Below, in pieces: positions 34,415 to 45,420 of a stretch of DNA of 45,420 nucleotides; positions within the stretch are counted from its first letter, which is position 1, and each line of letters starts with the position of its first letter. Made by a program: the position numbers and the translations under genes. The notes under the pieces were generated by a model. The model saw only the letters and a list, made by a program, of their open reading frames with translations. It searched no databases and had not been told where the DNA came from. Origin of the DNA: Chromera velia (lineage: Eukaryota; Sar; Chromeraceae); the NCBI GenBank assembly GCA_018398765.1, contig JAHBMJ010005957.1:15001-60420 (forward strand), read 5' to 3'.

Positions 34415-36470
34415 TTAACAGCTAGCGCAGCTCTCTTTCCCGTCTTCCCGTCTGCTTCCAGCATTGCCTGTAGGGAGGGTTTCAGACCGCAACTGTGGTC
34501 GCCTTGACGAGGTTGTATTCGAGAGGGCCCCTTTCTCCCAACGTTGCCTCGAAGGCTTCAGGAAATCTGACCCTTCGGGTCCTCGGCTGCCTGCCTGGTT
34601 GCACAGCTGTATAATCTCATCTGCAGAGGGGATCATAAAAGTATTTACATCTTCTTCAGGTGGCACCTTTCCCCAACACTGGAGAAAGCGGAGGGCAACA
34701 CTCGAGCTAGAGAATCCGACAGATGTTTGAATCTCAGTTAGTACCTTCATGGCCACAGAGAAGACTCACCAACCTAGCATACTTGGGATTCCAGCAATAG
34801 GGGCGCACTGGTTTATCCTCTCTAACCTCATCAATAGTGAAGTTCACAGTCGCACGGAAGGGCATTCCGTTCACGTTGTGCTCAGATATCTCGTTGTGAA
34901 GCAGTTTCGACACTTCATGAGAAACAGGCACAATCAAACTTTTCCAGAAACCTATGGCGGAGAAGAGAACAGGACTTTAGGATCTCAGGCAAAGGCAGTG
35001 GAACGGGTTTGGCACCGACAATAGTAGCCTTGTCGACAATCATATTATGACGTCTAGGTGCTGTCCTTTCATATTCCCCTCCTTCCATGCATACCCGGGT
35101 GCCGTGCGGACGAGCTACTTGCCTGCCAGTGTACACTGGCTGGCCCTCCTCATTTAGTCTGATAATGACTTGTTCGAAGTGCAAGAAGCCAAACTCGCTT
35201 AAACTGTTTTCAGGGTTCTCACGATCCCATCTCTATAGCTCGAGACATGATATCCAGCTTAGCCTCTCCCCTGCATTCTCGGTGACGATTGATTTTCTGT
35301 GTGCAAGGAGAAAGAGAGAGAAATTCAACGTACACTTATCCATGCGTGAACAAACAACATGTACAAAAATTTAAAAAGGAAACTTGGGGCATCCGATTCT
35401 ATCAAGTACAACTTTCAAAGCTGGAAAGACTACATGCTAGACTATATGGCCGTAACTCGATTTATTCTGGTGAAACCGTGCTTTTGAAGCTTGCATGGAT
35501 GTGAGAAAACGTATGAGTGGATGCGTGGGTGGGTGGTTGAAGAGGAGGCCCTGGCTCAAAACAACGAATTATCATAATGACATTTTATGACCAACCTGGA
35601 GTCTGTCGATCTGGCGGTCTCGGTACCCCTCGTAGATTGCATTGAGCCGTTCAATGACATTCAAAGCAGTATGTTCTGCGTTGGGCACACTGCGCTCATA
35701 ATGAGCAGAAGCAATTCGATAGGCCAGACCGCAGATTCTACTGTTTTTCTTCTGTGCCTTCCAGTTGGAGGCGGTGGCTTTTGAGGCAGTCTTGACCGCA
35801 GCAGTAGCAGCTGCATCAGAGGGAGCCTTTGCGAGGCTTTCCTTCATCGTCATGGCAATCTTCTCTGCTACAGTCGCCTCACCTTTTACTTTGGCAAGCT
35901 GCCTCTCAATCTTTTTTCTTTTCTCACTCTCTTCTCTCACAAAGACCTGGGCTCGGCTTGCTGCTATTGATGCAGGCTATTATGCAGCACGCTCCATCCC
36001 ACTAGTGGTCTTCAGCCGATCCTCCAACTGCTTCACCAAAGAATTCGCTTCATCGGAAATATCTACTCTGCTGAGCAGGTCTGCAGTCAGTCCCTCATAG
36101 TCGCTGCCCACTTTTCGCATCTTTTTTTCTTTATCGGTCGATTGGGAAGACTTGTCTAAACTGCCTGCGAACATCTGATTTAACGACCGTGTCTCAGCCA
36201 CTATTAAATCATATATCCACGGCGAGAGCAGACAAGGGAGGAATCGGCGATGGTCAGCTGCTCTCTAGCTTTGTCAAAACAGGCCTGGAAGCGCATTCGG
36301 AGTTCCAGACTAGGTTCCGGGAAGATCTTTGAATTAATGGCGTTTTCATGAACTGCAACTCACTTGGCTGTTTGGGTCTTCGCTGCACTGTTCTGCAGGT
36401 GTTTTTTTGATATACAGGATTAGTTTGCATCGCAAAAACAAATGGTAATGGACATCAGGCCGGTCTTTCA
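34415..36470 (-). CDS. Unrecognised multi-exon gene with short introns (3' part modelled)
   Basis: Working exons in transcript order are about 36470-36364 (start unclear), 36284-36234, 36174-36037, 35946-35596, 35232-35016, 34951-34770 and 34678-34415 (TAA). From 36284 on the sum is 1203 nt with every junction in phase. The clearest joins are the donor GTTGGT at 35595 with acceptor CTATAG (35232), and donor GTGAGT at 34769 with acceptor CTCCAG. Introns are 78, 58, 89, 363, 63 and 91 bp, much shorter than in the TPR gene. The protein is hydrophilic, with a Lys/Glu/Ala-rich coiled-coil-like exon (REESEKRKKIERQLAKVKGE) and a later mixed segment (HFEQVIIRLNEEGQPVYTGR). I recognise no family. Alternatively some of the small introns are decay (stops, frameshift) in a dying gene. 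Confidence 0.45.
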
Positions 36471-36684
36471 GTTCAGTCACGCAAGTTTTGATAAATTAAG
36501 TGATTATACAGTGACTGATAGGGAAAGGAGCTGGAAAGACAAGAGGTAAGGAGGGGAGACATGAGGTCGATTCACTTCTTGCTTGTCACTTCTCAATCTA
36601 GGTTTTCGTTGTTGCATTTTGCAGAGAGAGCGCGATAAATTGGGTTTATGTAGCCTCCCTCCTAGTCCTGCCCACAAGACACTT

Positions 36685-37870
36685 TCACAAAGCACTCGAC
36701 GTACAGAAAGACAAGAGCTGCCCTTTTTGGAAGTTTTGCTGAAATGAAGACGCGATGTATGCTGCCAACTTCCGGAAAATTGCATTTTTCTGATCTGATT
36801 CACTACTGTTCACACTTATAGGCAGTGAGACATCCTTAAGGAGGTTATCTCTGCTAAGGATGGTGAAAACCTCATCATTTAGAACCCTGACTGCCCCAGA
36901 GATGCACTTGTTGGTTATTTGTGTTTGCCATCTCCTCTTCGCCTCCCTCGAAGAGCTCCTCTTCGACTGCTCTTTCTTCTTCCGCTCATGGAACCAGACT
37001 GAGTGCCCTCTTACTGTCGAGCATGGCAAAAACCCGCTCTGAATCACCTGGGAGCTCTTCAGTCTCAGCCTCTGCAGGTATCAGTACATGGGAAGGGGGA
37101 GTCGGGGCCCTGCTGGCAGCTGTTGAGACAGGGAGCACTGAAGCAATCTAAGGCTCCCTCGTAGGCAGTCTCTAGGGCAGGGTCTGCTGGTCATGGGGGG
37201 AGAGGGAGGGGGCAACATGATCCCGTATGTGGCGCTGCAGCAGTGGCCTGCCGGGAGAAAATGAGGTCATGGTCCTTCACTGTGACAGGCTAGCCTTCAA
37301 GGCAGAAGGAGCGGTCGGCACTGTCGCCTTCAACTTTCCAGCCGAAAGATGCAGTACAGCATCGCTGTGCCAACCCATCATGCTGTCGATGCAGCCTTGG
37401 ATATTTTTCATTATATCCTCGCTCTCTGCTCTTACTTCTTCCTTAGCCTGGGTAACCTCCCTTTTGTGTTGTGCCACTGCCTCATTCATAGCCTTCTCGA
37501 ACGTTTCCTGTGCTCTTTTCTTTCTTTTACCCAGTCTTTCATGAATCTGGGCCTGCCTGCTGCGCAACCAGGCCATGGCAAAGGAGATCGTCTGCTTAAA
37601 CTAGCCAGTCACACCACTCACGACATCAAAGTCCATGGGGAGCTCGCGTGGGCCTTAACGGAAAGGAACCCCATGCACCGAGCGGCAGTTCAGCCTCTCT
37701 TCAAGTCTCTCTCTCCTTGTTCCTAGCCGTATCCATGTTCTGGGTCGGCTTTGCTCTGCCCGGGGGAATAAAATTGCCGCTAGAGACACGGGCAGCATTG
37801 CTGCTTCCCCTTCCAGTGCCAGGCACCTCCACAGAGGCTAAGGCAGAGACTTAGGCCTTCCTAATCATAT
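36685..37870 (-). CDS. Coding-like segments, probably 5' exons of the same minus-strand gene
   Basis: Open minus-strand stretches with protein-like composition lie at about 37576-37277 (KRKKRAQETFEKAMNEAVAQ, a strong coiled coil) and about 37047-36810 (ERKKKEQSKRSSSREAKRRW). Another, about 37850-37705, ends in a TGA. A TAG interrupts the frame just upstream of the first segment. I could not connect these to each other or to the exons below 36470 with canonical junctions, so they may be exons with unrecognised borders, a separate gene or a partly decayed copy. Confidence 0.3.
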
Positions 37871-38569
37871 GGTTCCGGAGATGGCTGCAATGAAATAGAA
37901 ACAGAGACCGTGAAAAAGAACGTGCTCTGTCTACCACTTTTGTCGGAATAGCTAGCATACTGACGGCAGCATAAAGACTTCATCTATCAATTTACGTGAA
38001 GAGTCTGTGCATCACTGGTTCGGTTTCTTCTTCTACTTTAAGCCTTCGGACATTGCATCGAGAGACTGTCATACAATGTCATCTTGCTGTTCATTTTCCA
38101 ATCTTATTTATATTTAGATTTAATTCGAACCATTTGTATTTCACATGTCCAATACAGGAAAAGAATCTGTATCATCATTTTTATATGACTTAATTCTTTT
38201 CATTTATTGCAAAACAGTTAATTTATTTGTTTATACAATTCCGTGCATGCAACGGGTTCAAGTGTTGTTTGGAAAATGTTGCATGGTACACTGAAACTAT
38301 AGTGTAACACAATTCAAATTGTGACACAATACCCAATACACTGATACCGGTGATATAAATAATTATGTTACAATAGTTGGGATGAAATAGTTAGAATAAC
38401 TTAAGTGTGATGGAATTATTAGACAAAAAAGCAATGTCAAGGCATCTGTCAAGGCATTTAGACTAGCATTTAGACAATCTCTTACAATCTTTTATAGAGA
38501 TCAAGTGTCAGAGCCTAGAGTTTCAAAGTGACTTAAAGTTTTTATAGTCGTTAAAGTTTAGACTGTTCT
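37871..38569. other. AT-rich intergenic region
   Basis: No coding sequence, structured repeat or recognisable regulatory site was found. Confidence 0.4.
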
Positions 38570-39116
38570 TCTACATTCATTCATTCACTCTAGCACTTAC
38601 CTTACTCAGTCACTCACCTAGTCACTCACCTCACTCATTCACTCACTCATCTCACCTCACTGACAGTGACCTTACTTATACCTCACAGTCCTTACTCACC
38701 TCACTAACTTCCTCATTCACTCACTCACTTATAATTACTTGCTCACTCACTTACTCAATCACTCACTCTCTCACTTACTCACTCACTCACTCATTCATTC
38801 ATTCACTCACTTACTCACTCACTCACAGTGACTCACTCACTCATTCATTCACTCACTCACTCACTCACTCACTTACTCACTTATTTGACTTACTCACTTA
38901 ATCACTCACTCACTCACTCAATGAGTCACTCAATCACTCATTTAGTACCTCACTCACTCACTTACTCACTCACTCACTCACTCACTCACTCTGAGTCACT
39001 CATTCATCTGACTTACTTACTCACTCACTCACTCACTCATTCACTGAATGAGTCACTCAATCACTCACTTAGTACCTCATTCACTCACTTACTCACTCAC
39101 TCATTCACGCTCATAA
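38570..39116. repeat. ACTC-type tetranucleotide array with a 127-bp higher-order repeat
   Basis: About 545 bp is dominated by CACT/CATT/CTTA tetramers. A distinctive block, ATGAGTCACTCAATCACTCA followed by TTAGTACCTCA, occurs at 38921 and again at 39048, a 127-bp offset. The array has therefore also expanded by longer duplications. The open frame made of Thr/His/Ser/Leu repeats is not a gene. Confidence 0.9.
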
Positions 39117-39896
39117 ACGATATGCCAAACACGTACCCCACAGTGCATGTCAAACCGCGCTAAACACTGTAAACACGCAATCTACAACCATTTTTTTAAT
39201 ACATAAGTGTGATTTAATTGAATCAGTCAAAAGTTCTTAAAATTACAATTATTGTGTCATAAATCATTGTGGCATAAAAAGGTCTAGAAATTCTTATTGT
39301 GATATACTATAGTTCCACTGTATTGTATGGCTCGCATGCCCAGCGTGTGTTAATCACTCAGGACCGCACTCCTCGCGTCTTTTCGTCCCAGTGCGTCACT
39401 CCATGTAGCCCGCACGCCTCTGGGGCGCCTAACACCAGACTAGCTTATTAATTTCTCTAATTTTCTTAAACTTAATTCATAAAATTTTATTTTAATTTTT
39501 TTCTATTTTTTTGGATTATGGTATTAAAGTAATTTCTTTTTTAAAGATTCCATAAATTCTTTCATAATATGGAATTTGTTTCTATACACGTGTCTTGCTG
39601 ACTTGCTGAATGTCAAACGCTTAGTTAGAAGCCGATGACGATTGCGTCTTATCATGATTATCATAATAATATATGCTGTGGATTATGCTATGTCATAGCT
39701 TAGCTGTGTTGCTATCTCGGCACCACGCAGCATCAGATTCAGGTCTCAAATCAAATAACTATATGTCAGGTGATGACTCCCACTGATGAGAATCCAGAAA
39801 TCTTGAAAGCCGACAAGAGACAATATGACGAGCTCCGACCATAAGATGAATTCGACTAGGAATTCGAAGCGACTGCTGGGTGAATCAATACACAAA
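39117..39896. other. AT-rich intergenic region
   Basis: There is nothing coding that I can support. It contains a short GC-richer patch near 39320-39430 and a diverged partner of the 33405-33450 sequence near 39625-39670. It also contains the 3' flank of the minus-strand gene that stops at 39897. Confidence 0.4.
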
Positions 39897-40854
39897 TCAC
39901 TGCACGATGCACCCGTCGCAGTTCTGTTGTTGATCGCCTGTGCACATTCGTCGAGCCATTTCCTCCTGCAGGGAAGCAAGCCGGCATTCTTGTGAGGACA
40001 TCAACAAATTATTGAACAGTCAAAGAGCTTGAACAGAGGGGAAAGCGGGACGTAAGACAAAGAAATTGAACGGGGAGAGAGGAGAAGAGGGAGGGTGAAA
40101 AGCATGAAGGAATAGAAGTTCAATCGAAAGCCTAGAGAGAACGTGCGAAAGGGGAAACAGAGAAAAGGCTACAGCAGTGAGGCTGAGTCCCAAAAGAGAC
40201 CCGGACTCCATCCGTCAAGAGACCCACAGCCTGTTTGTTTGTTTGCAGGTGAATGAACAGACAAGACAGTCCAACCAGGAGGCGGGAGACAAGCAGCGAT
40301 GCAGACAGGCTGGCAGGTACACAGACAGAAAGAGGGACAGACAAAGAGGCACGCTATCACGAGAAACGACGCAGGCAAGCAGGCGGACAGGCGGGTCATC
40401 TGCAGGGCGGGAAGTCCTCTGACTGTTCGAGCATGCAGTAGGAATGGAAGGAGTGTCATAATCAATTCGGAGGTTTCACATGCAGGTGGAAGGAACAGAG
40501 GCGAGGGGAAGAAGTCGATTGAGTCCTTTTACGGCAAGAAGAGCGGGGAGGGGAGTAAGTTCCCACAACAAAAACAAAACAAACGATGGGAGGGAGCCAT
40601 GATGAGAGACAGTCACGGTAGACGGAGAGTGTTCCAAAACGAAAAGTGGATTGATTCCAGAGTGCACGGCGAGAAAAAGGCAGCGGTTCACACCAGGTCT
40701 GTTAAATCGTGATCACAGTCTCTCACCCGGAAGAAATTCAAATGGGTGTGGAGAAGAGGAGACACAAGGAGAATGAAGAGGTTTGCAGATAGCCGTGAGT
40801 GGCGGTCTAGTTTGGAGAAGGAGAGGGGAAGAGACAGAGCCTTGATGGGAGAGG

Positions 40855-40890
<36 letters not shown>

Positions 40891-42534
40891 GAAAGAAAGA
40901 GAGAGAGAGAGGGACTCACAAATGACGTGTATTTGTGGTTGCAGTCGCCTGTTGCGTAGGAGTCGACTTCAGTTCGAGTGATGTTGCAACCGACGCCCAG
41001 TCTGTCCCTGAGTGTTCCCGAAAGCCGGCTGTCTGCCTTCAGTGCGTTGAATGTGTTCGAATGATGGGTATGGAATCCGAGTCCGGTCAGATTCAACTTA
41101 TCCATCATGGCTGTCGGCAGGGTCTTCCATGGATGTGCACCTGTTGATCCTTCGTGAGACTCAGAGGGGGGGACAGCAGAAGAGCCTAAGGGGTCGTTGT
41201 CTCCTCTCATGACGGGCAGAGAGAGACGTTGGAGGTCCTCGTTCGTGGAGGCAAATTTCGATTCCACTTCCTCAAGACAACCCAGAGCACTGCAGGCAGT
41301 CAGAATTGAGAAGCAGATGGTTCCTGTTTGCACCTTCAATTGCATAGCCGGGGAAAAGTCTGACGATATCCATGCCGGCAGGAAAGGGCAGAAAAACAAA
41401 CCTGAAGCTCCCTTAATCGAGTTCTTTTCGATCCTCTCCGTTGTACAGAAAAGAGCATGCAGACTTTCTTGTGCCATGACTACCGCAGCAGTGAGAAAAT
41501 ACGTCTGGTTAAAGCCAGTACCTCCTCCACTCGTTTTGGGAAGGATTTAGTGGTCGGCGGAGCGTTTGAGAGCGAACCCTTGCGTTCGTGAGCAATTGAC
41601 CGGTACATGAAAAGCAAAAATGCGTAAGAGACCATTCGTGTGTGGCTATGTCTTTTTCCTGCGTTGTCTTTCTGCGATTTTCCAGTGTTGTCGTTTGCCT
41701 GTTTGTGTCTGGTTGGCCAGGCTCTCGCTCTTCTGTAACGTATGCAAGAGCGCACACCAACAGATTGACCAACTGACTGTCGCATTGCCTTGAGAGCTCC
41801 TCCCTCAGGGACCTTTTCCTTCTCTTTCTCTGCCTTGCGGCACCAGTCCTTCAGCTTTGACCTCGTGGGGGGAGAGAGGGGACGCGAAAAGGGAACTTCC
41901 TCAGTGCTCTGCAAGAGATGAAATACACAAAACCTACCAGATGTGAATGATGTACGCAGATATGTGTAAGAAGGTTCTTCTTGGCTCAGGAAATCGAAAG
42001 CAAAATGGTTTTTGTGGGCATCAAATCCCAATGGCGGCGTAAGAGGTGTTTTCTGAATGAAATTCCAGAAGAGAACTCTTGCAATCCCAGACTGACGATG
42101 TACTTTTGGAGGGAGGGAACGGTGTGGCACAGGGTGTCAACGTGCTGTTGGTCTTCGGTGTCCACCCGTCTGCTGAACACAACGTCAGTGTCGTCCCAAT
42201 TCAAAATGCCTGCACGAATGGAAAGCCAACAGGGTCTTTGACTGTCTTGCATTGGATGCGTGAGATGTGGAGACAATCAACTGATCGATGCCTTCAAATC
42301 TTTTGGTCGACCGAGATGCATGTCAAATATGTTAATGACAGAGAGGTGTAAAACTCGACGAAGATGCTTACAGTTCTTGAGCTGTGAGTTAACTTTTTCG
42401 TTGGCGGCTACGTTGATGCTCTCAGAGGTTGCACATGATTCTGTTCGTAGCTGTGCGACTGGCTCAATCTCTGGCCGGACCATCTGTTGCTTGTCTGTGC
42501 ACAATTTTTGAGTGAACTCTTTGGAATCGAGCAC
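39897..42534 (-). CDS. Unrecognised five-exon gene (5' end not found)
   Basis: Exons in transcript order are 42534-42372, 42209-42097, 41908-41778, 41289-40920 and 39965-39897 (TGA). Donors are GTAAGC, GTCAGT, GTCAGT and GTGAGT; acceptors are GCAG or CTGCAG, except exon 1, which begins after CTTGCAAG. The phases 1, 0, 2, 0 all close, giving 846 nt (281 aa). Exon 3 encodes KLKDWCRKAEKEKEK and exon 4 continues ALGCLEEVESKFASTNEDLQ, probably one helical stretch. The rest is polar, with several Cys near the C-terminus (MCTGDQQQNCDGC). No domain is recognised. Exon 1 might instead extend upstream to an in-frame ATG at about 42612. The last intron is long (954 bp) and could hide another exon. Confidence 0.5.
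40859..40912. repeat. (GA)n microsatellite in the last intron of the five-exon gene
   Basis: A GA tract with GAAA interruptions lies immediately 3' (on the minus strand) of the GTGAGT donor at 40919. Short repetitive AGACAGGC-like sequence also lies elsewhere in this intron (about 40255-40400). Confidence 0.85.
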
Positions 42535-42632
42535 CTTGCAAGCAGAAACAGAGAGCGATCGGCAGCGAACTGTCAAGTGTGGGTGGTGAAGTGCTTGTAC
42601 GCAGATCACATGCATCAGTTGCACCGGCCGAC

Positions 42633-42673
<41 letters not shown>

Positions 42674-42731
42674 GCGAAGTACGTATATACGTGAGACCTT
42701 TTGTGTGGGTATATATATATACAAGGGAGTG

Positions 42732-42748
42732 CGCGCGCAAAGCGCGCG
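42732..42748. other. GC-only hairpin
   Basis: CGCGCGC (42732-42738) and GCGCGCG (42742-42748) pair perfectly around an AAA loop, in otherwise AT-rich sequence just upstream of the minus-strand five-exon gene. The alternating CG is also potential Z-DNA. The function is unknown. Confidence 0.6.
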
Positions 42749-43209
42749 GAAGTGACTAAGGTCTTGTCACCCGACTCTTGTGAATGTGTTAATTATGACG
42801 TACGGGTTAAAGGAAAACGTTAAAAAACATAAGCATGCAGTATTACGGTCTGATTACTAAATCTTTTCCTGAGCTACTATTGGTATCTAAATCCATCAAT
42901 TACACATTCACTGAACCGAATGCATTTAACATCATTATGACTTTAAAAAATTACGTATTCAATCAATCAACTAGTCAATTAAACAAGAGCTGTGTCATAA
43001 AATGTTCTAAAATTCGTTAGACTTACGGCTAAACTAGGCTAAACACATTCTGTAACCTTTCTTAGAGGATACTTTTTGATAAATGCTTTGTGTACCAACT
43101 ATGGAACTCATCGATCGATTGATAGTCAGTCAAAAAAGTTTTGTAATCTGGTATAAATTTTCCTAAATTTTCTTAAACAGCTTGATTATAAAAGCCTTTT
43201 ATAACTGTA

Positions 43210-43450
43210 TTCAATAAATTAATGCCGATCGATATTGACGATCAATTTATGGATCAAGTATAATCAAGTCAAGGAAATTTACCATGCAATACCATTTAGG
43301 TGCCATCATAAAAAAAATGTATAAAAGAGCGATGTTCAATAAATGGCGGTCGATGTTGACGATCAAGTACGATCGTGTCGAGGAAACTTATCCTAAAATA
43401 ACTTTCAGGCACTGTTATGAAAAAACATATAAAATAAGAGGTATACGTTC
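43210..43450. repeat. Diverged tandem duplication, unit about 125 bp
   Basis: TTCAATAAAT starts both copies, at 43210 and 43335. Shared landmarks follow in the same order: a TCGAT-TTGACGATCAA block, AAGTA-ATC-GTC-AGGAAA, and a run of A followed by TATAAAA. The copies differ by small deletions and mostly transitions. Confidence 0.65.
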
Positions 43451-45198
43451 GGAGAGAGAAACGAAAGGCGGGAAGAGAATGAAGAAAGCAGTGACAGAAT
43501 TTTAAAGAAAGAAGAAACACAGAACAGATAAAGAGGACAGAAGAGGTGATGGGAGAAAAGATAGAAGAGCGGAAAAGCGAAATATGGAAGGTTGTCAGGA
43601 TAGCAAGTTGTTAAAGACAGTCCTTAGATAGGGCGGCCTAGTCAGAACTTTTCAGTGAACATAGGCAAAGTTTAACAGAAAGATCAAAATTCGGGAAGTA
43701 GACTAAGTCAGGCAGACAGAATGGGTACCTAGCTGGGATGATGAGAAAGCAGTCAAACAGACAGGAAAGCAGAACTTTGAGCATACTCAGAAAAGAAGAC
43801 AAAATTAAAAATGCGGTCAGGTATACAGGAAGGCATCCTTACACGACAGCCAATAGGCAAGTAGGCAGGAATACGCTGAGTCGTGCCGAAAGGAAACGTC
43901 AAGACGGAAGCAGAGTGGGATTGCGACTTCTGAATCTCACAGTTTGTTTGTGAGGTGGCATGTAGAGATATGTACAGCTGAGAGGTCAAATAAGAGGTCA
44001 GAATTGACAGAAATAGCATGAGAGAGGCGAGATAAAAAAAATAAAATGCAAGTGAAGAGATGAGATGTGAATAAACAGGGTCACCGAGAGAGTAGCCTGT
44101 GGGTCTATCTGTCTGTCTGTCTGCCTGCCTGCCTGCCTGGCAGTGCCTATGTCTACGTGTTTGTATATCTCTTTGCCTTTCTGCTATTCTACCAGTACCA
44201 TTCTTTCATTTTACGGGTCTGCCTATTCTGCCGTTTGGCATATTTGTCTGCTTGCTTGCTTACCTGCCTGCCTGCATGCCCACCTGTCTACGCCGGGTGA
44301 TAGCTGAGGCATAAGAGCAATGAGTTGATGGCTGTAGGCAGAAAAAAGCGAGAACCAAACATAACAAAGAATACAGCAAGAAGAGGCTATGCATTGAAAT
44401 CAGAGCTCTGAGATTTAATGAGACTCGATGTGAGAGCTGACGTGAGCGCGAAAGACTCGGCAAAGAGGTAACTTAGATAACAGTGGGAGAGATGTGGCGT
44501 ACAAAAGTGTAATGAGAACAGTGAAATAAAATAGACAAGGCAGTGGATTGTCATGCGAAAGCATGCAGTGAAACCGATTATTGTAGGATTGAGCGGTGAT
44601 AAGATAAATAGAGATTGATATATATACGTTGAGTCAATGCATGATCAAATGCGAGCAACAGACCTGCATAAGTAAACATATCAGCGCAGTGAGCTAACAC
44701 GACCACATCATTTTGGGCAGTTGGAGAGCTGCAGGATGTATGCAGACAACGAAGATCGTGCAATGATACAGGCAAGTGGGAAGGAGAGAATGGAGTCACT
44801 GTGTAGTGGGATAAAGCAAACGAATGTCATTGAGAGACATTGAGAGCACGCAGTGAGATGAAAGCAATGTAAGAATAAGGCTAGTATGAATAGTAAGTCG
44901 CAGACACGGTGCTGGTGGTCTTAGATTATATATATGCATGATTGCACATCTTTGGAGCAACATGTAATTAAATCAAGCGGCTGACAAAACGGCTATATTT
45001 ATAATAATATACGGCTGAAATTTTTTTTAGACAAAAATATAATCGGCTGATGATGATGATGATGATGATTGAGGGTTAAATCCTAGATTTAGCGACGCCA
45101 AATCCCAAGCCACTAGCAAGGCTTTGAGGACAACCCAGAGCACACATTCATGGGGGGGGGGGATGAGGAAGCCTGCATGCCAATCGGATCGATTCGCC

Positions 45199-45420
45199 TC
45201 AACTTGCCTTATCGACAGAATGGACCTTCTTGAGACAGTCGGCTATAGCTTTGGAACCGCTTCTAGGCAGAATTGTGCACAACAGCAACACCATATCCTT
45301 CATTTTTTTCTCATTATCAGAAGTGCCCCTCCCGGTTGCACCTGCAACGCGTTGTGCGATCTGTATTCTTATGTCAATGGGTACTTTCTGCTTTGCAATT
45401 TCATACAGTTCTTTCAGCCT
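45199..45420 (-). CDS. Partial CDS or last exon of an unidentified gene, running off the window
   Basis: The minus strand is open from the window edge for 73 codons to a TGA at 45199-45201. The start is outside the window. The residues are protein-like and helical (RLKELYEIAKQKVPIDIRIQ near the edge, then MKDMVLLLCTILPRSGSKAI). There is no obvious low complexity and no family I recognise. The stop could also lie just past an unrecognised donor. Confidence 0.45.
   Translation of the reverse strand, partial: RLKELYEIAKQKVPIDIRIQIAQRVAGATGRGTSDNEKKMKDMVLLLCTILPRSGSKAIADCLKKVHSVDKAS

Larger units (their letters stand above)
42535..45198. other. AT-rich and simple-sequence region without a supported gene
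   Basis: It contains a (GA)n tract at about 42630-42672, a short TATATA run near 42710, a CGCGCGC hairpin at 42732-42748 and a diverged tandem duplication at 43210-43450. It also has purine-rich DNA to about 44050, CTGT/CTGC repeats at about 44107-44145 and 44250-44280, and (GAT)n at about 45047-45071. The 60-90 codon open frames here are compositional. Confidence 0.5.

Noticed and set aside
38828..39163. Ser/Leu/Thr/His repeat protein
   Set aside because: It is a translation of the ACTC tetranucleotide array.
39746..39979. Longer last exon with a hydrophobic tail ending at 39746
   Set aside because: That frame needs a two-base phase at the acceptor, which does not match the preceding exon. 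The phase-0 reading stops at 39897.
40713..41477. Secreted protein starting at an ATG at 41345 with a signal-peptide-like stretch
   Set aside because: The hydrophobic stretch is the pyrimidine-rich end of an intron. Using the CTGCAG acceptor at 41290-41295 joins the frame to the upstream exon in phase.

Overview
The window looks like nuclear DNA of a unicellular eukaryote. It has split genes with GT-AG introns, a Ty1/copia-type LTR retrotransposon, many microsatellites, a very large satellite array and low gene density. Gene composition is moderate in GC, and the intergenic DNA is AT-rich. The species cannot be read from the sequence. A repeat-rich alga or alveolate such as a chromerid would fit, but that is a guess. 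There is nothing bacterial here: no operons, no Shine-Dalgarno pattern and no CRISPR.

Layout. 1-2956: two alternating tandem units of about 340 bp and about 540 bp. 2957-11688: an 8.7 kb decamer/20-mer satellite that abruptly truncates the last 340-bp unit. 11689-14169: AT-rich DNA holding a probable non-autonomous hAT-like element. 14170-19121 (minus): an eight-exon gene for a protein made almost entirely of TPR repeats; its model closes perfectly in phase. 19122-20534: hairpins and CA/GA microsatellites. 20535-27481: a copia-type retrotransposon with 543-bp LTRs, a target-site duplication and a broken gag-pol. It contains a 786-bp exact duplication around a single N, which looks like an unmerged contig overlap. 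27482-29611: mostly non-coding, with a CT microsatellite and coding-like scraps on the minus strand. 29612-33208 (plus): a three-exon gene for a protein with a Bergerat/GHKL-type ATPase-like N-terminal region and a C-terminal HxxxH metallopeptidase-like segment that lacks the catalytic Glu. 34415 to about 36470, possibly to 37870 (minus): an unrecognised coiled-coil-rich gene with unusually short introns. 38570-39116: an ACTC-type array. 39897-42534 (minus): an unrecognised five-exon gene. 42535-45198: AT-rich and simple DNA. 45199-45420 (minus): the last coding segment of a gene that runs off the window.

How it fits together. The genes show no obvious pathway relationship; this is a set of unrelated host genes in repeat-rich DNA. 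A recurring theme is decay by transitions. The two LTRs differ, in my hand alignment, only by transitions, and several differences are CA-versus-TG pairs that point to a lost CpG. The satellite and the 340/540-bp repeats vary in a similar way. This suggests cytosine-deamination pressure on repeats. The GHKL/HxxxH gene, the frame-neutral satellite and the mutational signature are the most interesting items.
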